DNA from: Dirofilaria immitis
Taxonomy: Eukaryota; Nematoda; Chromadorea; Rhabditida; Onchocercidae
NCBI GenBank assembly: GCA_024305405.1
Contig: JAKNDB010000092.1
Location: forward strand, 845,001-909,000
Reading direction: 5' to 3'
Length of the DNA: 64,000 nt
Below the pieces are notes generated by a model that saw only the letters and a list, made by a program, of their open reading frames with translations, searched no databases and was not told the DNA's origin. Both the position numbers and the translations under genes were made by a program. Shown here in pieces: positions 23,410-35,100 of this stretch. How positions within the stretch are numbered: the first letter of the stretch is position 1; each line of letters begins with the position of its first letter.

Positions 23410-25329
23410 TTGAAAGGTCAGTAAAAAGCAACCATCCAATAAGGCATTATTATGAAAAACAATACTTTATTCCATTTATTTCTTGCAATATATAACAAAA
23501 AAGTACTTGCTAATAAGTTTGCTACTGCATGTTAATTAACGTGCATGTATGAGCAAGCATTTTTGCATGCATTAGTGCATGCAAAATAAATATTATTATT
23601 ATTAGTAATAGTAGTAATAAATATTGTGATCGTTAAATTTGAAAGCTATAAATTTAATTCTTTATATATGTATATATAATTGAGATTTTTTATTTTTTTA
23701 ATTCTTTATATATATATGTAATTGAGATTTTTATGAAAAAGTACTTTTATGATTAATTAATAAATTAATTGCAATTAATTAATTTTTTCAAATATTAAAA
23801 TTTATCAGAAAAAATAGTCAAAAAATATTTTCTCGATATTATAAAGAAAAAAGGATTTTCATGGATAGAATAATGAGAAATGTATTTAATTAATTCATCG
23901 TAGGATTATTTTTAAGTGATCATTTTATTCATATTATCAATTAATTGTACTCAATGATATTATGATATTATTTGTTTTCGAGTGATATCTTACTTCATAT
24001 TTGAAAAATTAAATAACATACTTAATATTAGTAAATACTTTAATTTATTTTAGAATTAATCTTAAGTAATGAATTTTATCAACATTATCAATTGGTTGCA
24101 CTTATTGTTATAATAATTTATATTCATTCTCCAATAGTATTTGAGCTTATATTCGAGAAATTTAATATCATTTAGTCTTAGACAATATAATAAATAAAAT
24201 TTATAAGTCATCCTTTTTATGGACAAGCTAAAAATATGCTGTTATCAAATTTTATGCCAAAATAACCGGTTATTCTACAGTTTCACTGTGAATAACCTAA
24301 GAAGAAAATTTGGATGCCGATTTTCGGATTTTAGACCTATAGTGGAACTAGTTTTTCTTTTTTTTAATTTTAGAAAATAAACATAGAAAAGATTTATTTT
24401 GCCACTAATTAATTAATTACTGTTTCATGTACTTTTCGCATATATCATATGACAGGCTTATTTGGTTTTTGAAAAATCATCAAGAAAAATATATTTTATT
24501 CGATTAATGGAATAAAAATTAAAAATAAAATAAGTTTTTGATATGATTATTTTGTTTAGAATGTTTTGATAAATATTTCAAATAAAATATTCAATTAAGA
24601 TAGATAAAAATAAAGATCTTTTATTGATTTTTTTATAAAAATATTGCATACGTTGTTTCAATAATCTTTACACTTTATAATTTTCCTTAAATTTTTGTTT
24701 ATTCACAATTTTTTATTCCTTAAAATATATCATATTAGCAATTAAATAATGTAAACAAACGTTATCGATAAAATTTAAAAATTACGGTGGTGATAATTTA
24801 TCACTTATTTTTACTTCACGCAAAGTCTAAAAGTGTAAATTATAGTTTAATGATGTCTTTATCATTATCAAATAATAATAAATAACGAGTCTATCATTAT
24901 ATATATAAATTTTAACTATTAATATCCTCATCATTATGTTCAAATTTTGATAATATTTTTATCGCTGCACATATATAAATCTTAGTTAATGGCAGTATCC
25001 TTATCATTATGTGTGGAAATCTTAATTAATTAAATCTTTATCGTCATGTATGTAAATTTCAATTAATAATAATAACATCTTATCATTATATATAAATCGT
25101 AATCAATAATAATAATATCTTTATCAAAATTTTACATATGTAACAAATTTCAAGTAATTTTTTTTCTTGAATTTTTATGCTGCATTGAAGAAATGAAAGT
25201 ACATTTTCGTCCATGAAATTGTTTGGAAAATATTCACATCTTTGTTACCATTCTGAAAATTTCTGAACGATTGCTTCTGAAAACCTTAAAAGTGAATATA
25301 TATTGTTTACAAAAATTGAAACTAATTAT
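23410..25329. other. Intergenic or upstream region with a TGCATG cluster
   Basis: No further exon could be supported. The stretch at 23525-23586 has four TGCATG hexamers, two of them in a TGCATGCA palindrome pair. Around 24880-25130 there are several imperfect repeats of the form TATCATTATxTATAAAT. Confidence 0.55.
23525..23586. promoter_or_regulatory. TGCATG cluster with an 11-bp inverted repeat
   Basis: TGCATG occurs at about 23526, 23542, 23564 and 23576, and an inverted repeat has arms 23561-23571 and 23576-23586. (U)GCAUG is the binding motif of FOX-1/RBFOX splicing factors in animals. It lies just upstream of the membrane-protein gene's first recognised exon. A role as an intronic splicing element is inference. 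Confidence 0.35.
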
Positions 25330-28300
25330 ATGAATTCTCTATCGTCTGCTTCATCTATTATATCCAAGAATTTATCAGATTTAAATACATCATCATCGTC
25401 CTTTACGGCGGTATGTATGCTTTTATTACAATAATTCCACAAACAGTTATTGTTGATGATTTTCGTAAAGTAGAATTTTTTTTTTTTGGAAAAACGCGTA
25501 ACGTACAGCATAATTTGATATCTGACATACGTTTAAATTATTAACTTAAGGCTAATTATGTTAATTTTATTCAGAAATTCTATCAGAAAATTTAAATTAA
25601 ATCGACAAAAGAGAAATATTTTTAATTAAGTTAATATAAATGAAATTTTTTTGACTAAATCAATTATTCTTTTTAAAGAAAATCATAAATTATTCAATTT
25701 GTTTTGTTTTGCCATTTTCAAACTTCCACTAATTCTCTTCTTTTTGATTATTTAATATTTTATTGATAATCCACTTATTTACATTCAAAGTTTTAACGCA
25801 TATCTTAGTGAAATGAACTTCAAGAATCTGCCAATTTAAAATATTCAATGAATCATGAAAATGTTAGCAAACATTTCAATTTTGTTACAATTTTTATTTT
25901 ATTTATTTATCCTTTCTTTTTCTCTTTTCAGTTTCCTTTCATTCGTTCCCTCTCTTTCTCTCCTTCTCTCTCTCTCTCCCTCTCTTTTTAATGAAAATGT
26001 TATCTGAAAATTAATCATGTAAAACAAATTTCTCTTTTTCTTTCATCGATAAAGAAATCGTCTTATATATGAAAAAATTTTATATGATTCATTATTTCTC
26101 TTAACAAAGTAAAACGAAAATCTAAAAAAAAACTATTACTTGGAAGAAATAGAATTTTTCAATTATCAAAACTTTTTAAAAAAAGGAAAAACTGAAGAAA
26201 AAAAACGATTCACATATTCATATATTAATATTTAACAAAAAGTAAATATTTGATGGTAAAAAAATGAAGCTTAATTTAAAAACATTTTATATAAAAGTTA
26301 TGAATTTGTAAATATCAATTTTTAATTAAAAAGTTTTATTTTGAAATTTGGACACGATAATTTAGTTAATTATAGAGTAAGATAATAGCAAAAATACCAT
26401 TGTTTGTTTACTAAATAACATATTAATATTTTAGCAAAAAATAAATAAATATTTTTATGTAAAAAAGAAACGAAGAAAAAATTAATTTTTAAAAGAAAAT
26501 TAATATAAAAAGCGTCATATGAATATGAAAATTAATGAATTTGCAAAAATATTAATTTTTTAAGAAAATTTATTATTTTGAAACTAAAAATTTACTAATT
26601 AAAATTTTTATTAAATTATATTAATAAAAGAATAAATGTATTAGCTAAAGCATTATCAATTATTATGAAAGAAAGGATATGATGAATTTGCATATATTAC
26701 AAAAAAAATTATTTTAAAAATTTTACAAAAAATTCAAAGTTTTTGTTAGATCGTGTTAATTGTAAGATAAAATGACAATTCAAATAATATTAATTATGGG
26801 ACAAAATAGTATAAATTATAAATTTGCAAATATCATTTGAAAATTTATTTTAAAATTTTAGCAAAAAATTTGTAATTTTAAAATTTTTAGTAAATTATAT
26901 TAATTATAGAAAAAAGTAAAGTTAAAATATTGTTGCGAAGAGAAAAGAAAATTTTTTTTTCCAAACGAAATATGGAAGGAAAGAATGAGCGGATTTCAAT
27001 TTGATTTATTTTTCTTTTTAATTGTCATTTTTGTTAAATTATCTCTTCTATTTTTTTACGAAAATAAATCTTTCATTTTTTCTAAATGGCCTTGTAATGA
27101 CGGTATTTGTGTTTAGTTCAGAGTTCTATTCATTTCTTTTAAATAAGCAAACATTGTAAGATGGCACTACTTTTGTTAAATACTTTTTTTTTTTTTTTTT
27201 TTAACATTTTAATCATCATTTTATGTTCTTTTATGATGAATTTTTATTCTATCGATACTGCTTGGTGCAATCCACCGAATGATTTATTTGTCAACAATTT
27301 ATAAAAGGACATATTTATCATTTTATTATCATCATCATAACTAATTGATAATTATCATTTCCTCCTCCTCTCTCTTCCTACTTCTACTTCTTCATTCTTT
27401 CTTTATGTGATGTGATTAAAAAAAGTTTTCGCATACTAATTTTGATTATTTGATAAATTTCATTATGTGATATTCGAATTTTAGGACACAAGTAGATTTA
27501 TTGACTTAAATTAAATATTGCGATTGAATTTTGATTGAATCATTTAATTGCGCTAAAAATTATAACTTTTTTCTTGACGATAATTAAATTATTTTTAAAA
27601 TTCAATTTTTAGCAAATAAATTCAATAAATAATTCCAAATAATTAAATGATTTGCGAATGATATATTTGGTAATCAATTCATCGTCTTCAATTCTACATT
27701 AATTTTAAATTACAATAATTTAATCAGTAATTTATTCGGACGACCATAATGCTATCTTCCATCGATTTTGTTTATCTTTGTAAATTATTTCCGATTCCAT
27801 TCTTAACATCATCACAAATGAATGATATTCAGGTATTTTACATCCGAATTTTAATTTCCAAATACATAATATTCAGGTATTTTATATCAGTTAGAATTTT
27901 AAATTAAAAATATAAAATGAATAATTAATATTTTAATTTTAATACAATATTTTTTACAAGGTAGGAAGCAATGAAAGAGAAAGATGAATGATATGAGAAA
28001 ATATCTGATACTTAGTAAATATTATTTCAATCTTTTTTACTTAAACGAATAATTTCTATCACTTATGAAATTCTGTTTATATTTCAATCGCATTTATTTA
28101 TTTGTTTATTTTGATAATTGATTATTAAATTAAGATAATCGGAAGAAATAAAATTTAGGACAATGATAAATCATATTTATCATTGCAATATTAAATGACA
28201 AATCAATTTGAGATAAACAAAGGAAATAGTACTATGCTATTGTTTGAGAGGTGATATATATATAAATGTTAAATTGAAATTTAAAATAGGTCAATCAGGA

Positions 28301-31300
28301 GGAACTGGAAAGAATGTTGAGAAATTTTTATAAATTTTAAAATTATAATCGTTGTCATCAGATTTCAAATATATAATAATTATTATTAAAAAATTTATTG
28401 CATATTGAAATAATTGAAAAATAAATATATCATGATAAGAGTAGAGATTAATAATTATAATCCTTTTATAATAAATGATAGCTTGGAAATAAATCCAAAA
28501 ATGAATTATTTAATCGAATTTACAAGTTTGGAAATAAATTACTTAAATTGAATTACAACCGTTATTAGTAACGAAATCATTATTACATTTCTATTACAAA
28601 ATCATTATTATAAATTCTCAGAACTGCTATTAAATTTGCATGAAGAGATCATGCTGAAATAACTGAGATTTTGAGGATATAATTTTATGTAGAGATTCCA
28701 TCCTGAAAGGGTTAAATTTTCAAAAGTTAAGCCAAAATTATTAGATTCTCAAGATTATGTATTTTGCAATAGTTGACAAATTTTAAAATATAAAATTCAC
28801 ATAAATATCCTATCCTGACATAGTTAATTTGTCGAAGTTGTCTTGAAATGTTAAATTAAATGATGTGGAATTCGGCTGGCATATTTTTACATCTGGTTCA
28901 AATGAATTAAAAAAAAATTCTACAACTAATCTTATCATATGATATCATCGCATTAGAAAATTGTTCTGCTGCAGTATCTTGGGAAGAGGATATCATTTTT
29001 ACTAAATAAATATTTTAATTTTTCATTTCTTTCCTACAACTGATTGATATTTTGATTTATCGATTTTTTGTTTCATTGTTTTTGAAAAAGATGATATTTG
29101 TTTTAAATGTGATCAATTAAAATATTTTGAAATTCGATAATCAAATAGGAATTTGAATGCATCTATTGGTAATTGATAAAAATCGTTGAAGGATTTTTCT
29201 GCTAAATGGAGTTTTTAGTATAACTTAAATTTTTTCCGTTTTTCCAGCAATTGTTGGATATATGGATTTATCGGTTTCCGTATACCAAACTTTTTTCACT
29301 TTCATTTGGATTTTTCTTTTTCAGTAAATAATTTTATAAATTTTTCCTCCTCTTTCCTTTTCTTTTTACAAAATGAGAAATTGAGTTTTATTTTTAGTCA
29401 AATACGAATGAAATCAAAGATTGACGAAAGTAAAATTTGACTAATTTATTGATATTTTGTTGTATTATTTAATCAAAATTTTTCTACGAATAATTAAATT
29501 ATTATTATTGCTTTATTTGTATTATTAATGAATGCTAAATTATTTGCATTTTCTGATTGATAAATTGAAATTTTGAAAATATGATCAATAAATTAAAATT
29601 TTCTTGAATTAAATCTATTTACATCTATTAAGATGTATTGAATTACATATGTTATTTGATCAATAAATTAAAATTTTTTCAGAAATAATCAAATTATTAT
29701 TACCAAATTAAAATGAAAAAAATTATTTTTCAATAGATTAATGCAATAAAAATGTTTTATTACATTCTATTAATTAAAATTTTGCAAATTAAAATTTTTC
29801 ATTTTATTTTTATTAAAGATTTTACGATATGGCAATGAATGGAACTTGGTCAGTGTTATCACTGCAGTAGTAACAATTATCACTCTGTTAACTATATTGC
29901 TTATCATTTTTTCTGCTTTTTATTACCCATATCCAAAAGATATCAGCGATCGATGGAAATTGATTTGTATTCAAACATTGCTACGCATAAGCAATGAATA
30001 TTTCGTAAGTATACTTTTTTAATTTCATTTTTTTAGAAAAATGAAACTTTTTGAAACAATATGTTTGAAGAGATGCGAAGGTATAGATAATATTCAATAT
30101 TTCAATCTATTTCAATCAGTCAATAATAAAATGTATTATTGACTGATTGAAATGTTTATTGCATAGAAATTGATTGATTGATTGAATGATTATATTTGTT
30201 TATCATTAATAATAAAGAATTAGATAAAGATTATTTTTAATATATATGATTTCAATTATTTAAATTTAATTATAGGGTGAATTAGTACATGATTTATTTG
30301 GCCCTCGATATCGAAATATATTAACACGAATTCTCTTAGCTATTCCGCGTTTATTTTACTTTTTTTACCTACTCGATCAACGATTCGAAATGAAATTATT
30401 GCTAATACGAAAGTTCGTGTTTATTATCCGAAGAAACGACGCAGTAATGCAGTAATATTGTTTATACATGGTGGTGGTTGGTCGACATTAAAACCTGGTA
30501 ATAAATAACTTAATTAATAATTTATCGAATGATGATAAAGATTTTAGTAATTGCTAATGACAATAATTTAGTTTAGTAAATCCGATAAAGTTCGTTCAAT
30601 TTTTCGTATTTTCCAATTAATTTGATAACAGAAAAAAATGCAAATTTTTGGAAGTATTAAAATTTAAATCAATACGTAAAATAGTAATAATTTTCAGTTG
30701 ATTACGATTATCTAATGCTTCGTTTTATAAAACGTCTTGGAATGCTCATTATTTCGATTAATTATCGTCGATCACCGGAATATCACTATCCGATTCCGAT
30801 TAATGATTGTGAAGCTGTATATCGAGAGCTAGTTACAATAGATTATGTAAAATACAATATCGATCCAACTAAAATCTTTTTAATGGGTGATAGCGCTGGT
30901 GGTAATATTGTTGCGGTTTTGGCGCAACGGCAATTAAGAGCAAATTTTCAGAAGCCAAAAGTGAAGTTTAGTCGCTCAAAATAAATTACACATAGTAGAA
31001 GAAACTTTCCAAATGTCCGAAAGACAAATTTAAACCTACCGAAAGTTATTTTTAATTCAAGTAAACCTATTTCATTCATTTTAAAATTTTTTCAGATTCT
31101 GAAAAACCTGCTCTTGAAATTTTTCGTCTATTATTAAAATATTAGAAAAAATAGAAATTAAGTTATTTACTTATCAAAATTAAACTTACATATGTATATA
31201 TAAAATTTTATTTTAAATTGGAACGGTTTGTTCGTAAAGCTTATAATGGTTAATTTAATTTAATGAAATTATTATTTCTATTGGGAAATCTTGGAATTAA

Positions 31301-33087
31301 AAATGTATTCGCTATTTCATTAATAATTTTATTAATATAAATTATTGGTATCAAATTAGTTATTTTAGTCGCAAATTTTGATTTATCCAGTGATACATCC
31401 ATTTGATTTTCAATCACCATCTTATCAACAATATTATAAATTCTTTCGCGGTTACTCAATGCTTAATCCACGAATGATGGCACAATGGTACTTACATTAT
31501 TTAGGAATTCCAGTAACACGCAAAAATACGCGAAAATTGCTTAAAAATCAACATATTCGAAGGTACATATGCATATGTTTAAGTAATTAAATACAAGTTT
31601 TTTATTATTCAAGTTTATTAAAATTTCTTATTTTCACTATTAAAATTTTATTATTGATTTTTATTAAAATTTAAATTCCTGGAATCGAGTTCTAGGTATG
31701 TATGAATTTATCCAATAAATGCAAATTTAATAAAATTTGTAAACTAAATAATTTATTTTACATCGAATAGGAAAATATTTATAATTTATAGTATTTATAT
31801 ATGTATATATAATTAAATTTTCATAAATATGTTAAAATATATATATTTGTGCATGAATATTAAGTTTAATTAAAAATTTTAAAATTTTGTAATGAAAATT
31901 TAAAATTTAGAAAATCAAATAATTTATATATTAAAAAAATATATGTATATAACTTAATCATGTATTTCTTAATTGTAGAGAAGGAAAGGAAGCTGATAAA
32001 TTACGATCCATAACTGAGCATAATCTCTTGCCAGTTGATTTCATTGATAAAACAGATAAGAAATTTGAAGTGGAATCAGAGGATGATTACGTAAGTGATA
32101 AGCTTTTAAGATTTTTATATTTCAAATATAGCTCCTTTAATAAACTATTTTTGAAAATAAATTATCCAATTCTCTTGAATCTCTAATGAAATACAAAATA
32201 TGTATAAAGGAACTAGGAAATATTGATACAATATCTATATTCATCCATATTCAAACTTTTTTCTAAATTAATTATTTCAATTGATTAATTCGTTAATAAT
32301 ATATTTTATTTCATTAAGTATATTTTTAATTAAAACAATACTGGAATAGAAAATTTTTGAAATAAGAAGTTGCAAAAATTAATGTAAATACAGTAATATT
32401 GAAAATTTTATTTGAAAATTAAAATTTTATATAGCTTTACTTTGATTTGTTTTTTTATGTATTATTCAAAATTAAGCTTTTAGTTAAAGTTGAAATGAGT
32501 TTAAATATTCTGAAGTTTACCGATAAAAATATATAGAACTATATAAAGTTTAGATTTTCAATAAATTTTTCAAAACTATTATGTTGTATGAATTTTTGCA
32601 ACTTATCATTTCCGATCAATTATTGAACGTTTCAGATTGGAAAATATTTTTATTGCGCATATTTTAATTAATATGAAAAGTTTATTATCCTCAAAAAATT
32701 ACCATTTCCAATTAGAAACATTTTAATTATATATATTATTTAGAGAATTAGAATGAATATTTTCATTGCATTGATTATATCATTGATCATTTTCAGTTAT
32801 GTGATGAATTATCAAAGTATGCTTACAATCCTGACCTTGCACCAATTATGGGCATAAATTTGAGAGGTCTTAGTAAAGCGATGATAATTACGGTAGGATA
32901 CGATATTTTACGTGATGAAGGTGCATTATATGTGGAGCGATTGAAATCATACAATGTTTCAGTTTATTGGAAACATTACTGTAAACTATATCATGGCTTC
33001 TTAAATATGCCTTTTAGCAAGGAAAAAATAAAAATTTTACATGACATTGCAATTTTTATTGAATTACAATTACGTGAGAATTGCTAA
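25330..33087 (+). CDS. Membrane-anchored alpha/beta hydrolase, HSL/arylacetamide-deacetylase type
   Basis: Exons are 25330-25410 (probable), 29819-30004, 30276-30497, 30698-30960, 31369-31562, 31979-32090 and 32797-33087; about 449 residues, with all phases consistent. Exon 2 contains a membrane segment (SVITAVVTIITLLTILLIIF, about residues 38-60), typical of the type II anchor in AADAC/NCEH1 esterases of the ER. HGGGW at about 154-158 is the oxyanion-hole motif, NYRRSPEYHYP matches the family NYRLAPE-type block, GDSAGG at about 227-232 carries the nucleophile Ser, DILRDEG at about 389 supplies Asp, and YHGF at about 418 supplies His. All catalytic residues are present, so an active carboxyl-ester hydrolase is expected. 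One base is missing in the T7 run 30360-30366, just before LPTRST. The first exon is joined across a 4.4-kb intron only by its ATG, its GTATGT donor and phase. Confidence 0.92.
25411..29818 (+). other. Long first intron of the hydrolase gene (inferred)
   Basis: AT-rich non-coding DNA with a CT-rich stretch at 25910-25985 and a T19 run at 27184-27202. No exon was recognised inside. If exon 1 at 25330 is wrong, part of this is intergenic and the true first exon is still hidden here. Confidence 0.5.
30109..30153. repeat. Perfect 20-bp inverted repeat in a hydrolase intron
   Basis: Arms 30109-30128 (begins ATTTCAATCAGTC) and 30134-30153 are exact reverse complements around a 5-nt loop AAATG. The element lies in the intron between 30004 and 30276 and would fold as a long hairpin in the pre-mRNA. 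Confidence 0.85.
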
Positions 33088-33124
33088 AAAGAAAAAGGAA
33101 TTTAAAAATAATTTTTTATTTTTG

Positions 33125-33130
33125 AATAAA
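33125..33130 (+). terminator. Candidate polyadenylation signal of the hydrolase gene
   Basis: AATAAA 38 bases after the TAA stop at 33085-33087. The short 3'UTR is usual for nematodes. Confidence 0.5.
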
Positions 33131-33881
33131 AAAATTATCGGAATGGGTCGTTACTTTTTCTTCAAATTTTTAAATAGAAATATTTATTTATTCTGAAAAT
33201 AATTGATTAAAGAAAAAGAAAAAACAATTGCTAAGTGACGAATTAATTAAAATGATTAATTTCGCTGATATCGAATTGATTAAAATAAATAAATAATTCT
33301 ATTTTCTAATATTTTATTTTAATTACGAAAAAATTATTAACTTTTCTAAAATTAAAGAATAATATATTTTCTATACATTTTGGTATTTGGTATCAAAATT
33401 TCGTTACTTTTTTCTTTTCCTTTTTAAAATTTATTTATAATTTGTTTAAGGATGAAATAATTATTGTTCTATTAAATTTTATTAATTATTGATTATTGTT
33501 CTAACAAATATTATTAATAATAATGCTATATTTTTGTTAGTACATAATTAAATGATATTGCATTTATGATGTAATTAAATGAATGAAAAAAGAGCGAAAT
33601 AAAAAATAGAAGTTAGTTAACAATTGTAGAAGTAAAGTTGTTCATTTTCTTTGTGCAATTAAAATTTATTTTAAATTATTTAAATGAGAATTGTAAAATA
33701 AAGTGAGTAAGGCAATATTTTTGATATTATTTTTTAGTTAAATATATGTATATATATATATGTTCCAATCTCTTTGCGGTATAATAATATTTTATTATGC
33801 AATAATGAAATATTTGTTAAATTATATTTTAAAAATAATTACTAAAGTCTCGTTTCATGTAGATCCTTTCATCTTTTTTTA

Positions 33882-33905
33882 ATTAACAAATATATATTTG
33901 TTAAT
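33882..33905. repeat. 24-bp perfect palindrome
   Basis: ATTAACAAATAT followed directly by its exact reverse complement. It is near the hydrolase 3' end and its function is unknown. Confidence 0.7.
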
Positions 33906-35100
33906 GGTCAAATACTACTTCTACAGTATAATAATATTAATTACACAAAACGAATATTTTAAAAGCTTAAATAATCAATAAAAAATTTAAATACAAAAAT
34001 GAGAAAAAGATTAAGAAAGAAAAAGTTAATCATCTCTGAAATTTACGAGATGATTAATCTAAAAATCCTATAAATATTTTATTGATATTCTTTATTTGAT
34101 TAGAAATTAAAGCTACAAATTGATGTAATAATTATGAATGGGAAAATTTGCATATTATGAGAGCATTTAAAAGAAATTAATTTCAATTGATAAATGATTA
34201 TTTGTATGTTTGCTCTATAAAACTATACGATATATTTGATATCGTAAGATGGAAAGCAATACAATTATGGGTTAATAATCTTTGATTTCTTTCCATTTTA
34301 AAATTGCAATCAGTGAAATTAGAGGATAATTTTCCTTAATTAACCTCAAATTATTATTAATGGCATCCAATGATAATGCAAGATTTATGTGTTAATTTAT
34401 AGCATATATAAATTATTCACATTTTTGACCTTTCCTTGAGGAAATTCATTTTGATCTTCTCCTCTGAATTAATTCTATTAAATTAGCTTCCCTTTTCAGA
34501 AGATCGCTAAATTATATTAATTCTTTGGATTAAACTTTACGGCTAAAAAGTGATAAGATGTTTTAAATAAATTTATCACTATTTTAAGAATTTATTATTC
34601 TTATTTCAATATAATAATAGTTGGGCAATTTTTAAGTATAGTAATTAATGAATTAATTTATTATGACGTCAATTATAGATGAAATTTATTATTGAGTATT
34701 TGTTATAATAAATGTCTTATGGGGTTTTAAAACCTGTAGAATCCTTCCAAGTTTAATAATTCAAAAATATTTTATGACTTATTGATAAAATTTGTTTTAT
34801 AATCTGATAAGATATTTATTATCACATAATATCATTTATCTATCCTACTAATATTTTCAAATAGTGAAAAATCTAATAGTATTGAAGATAATGCGGTAAA
34901 AAGATAATTTTGATAATTTAATCATTTCATTTTTCTTTCGATACATTAACCATTGCAATTAACTTCATTCTTATATAAAATTAAATTTTATTATATAATT
35001 GAAAAATCAAATTAATTTTTCTTTTCCTAAAATTGCAGATTTGAAATTTAAAATTTTTTATTTATTACATTTTTTTGTATAACAATTTTTGTTACGTAAG

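Larger units (their letters stand above)
33088..35100. other. Intergenic region between the hydrolase and the Lys/Ser-rich gene
   Basis: AT-rich. It contains the hydrolase AATAAA at 33125-33130 and a 24-bp perfect palindrome at 33882-33905. A very good acceptor tract CTTCCCTTTTCAG ends near 34500, but all frames close within about 15 codons, so it may be a trans-splice or 5'UTR acceptor of the next gene. No exon is supported. Confidence 0.55.

Noticed and set aside
25326..25511. Minus-strand 61-codon ORF opposite the first hydrolase exon
   Set aside because: The plus strand offers an ATG, a consensus donor and the right phase; the minus reading has no good splice sites. Not fully excluded.
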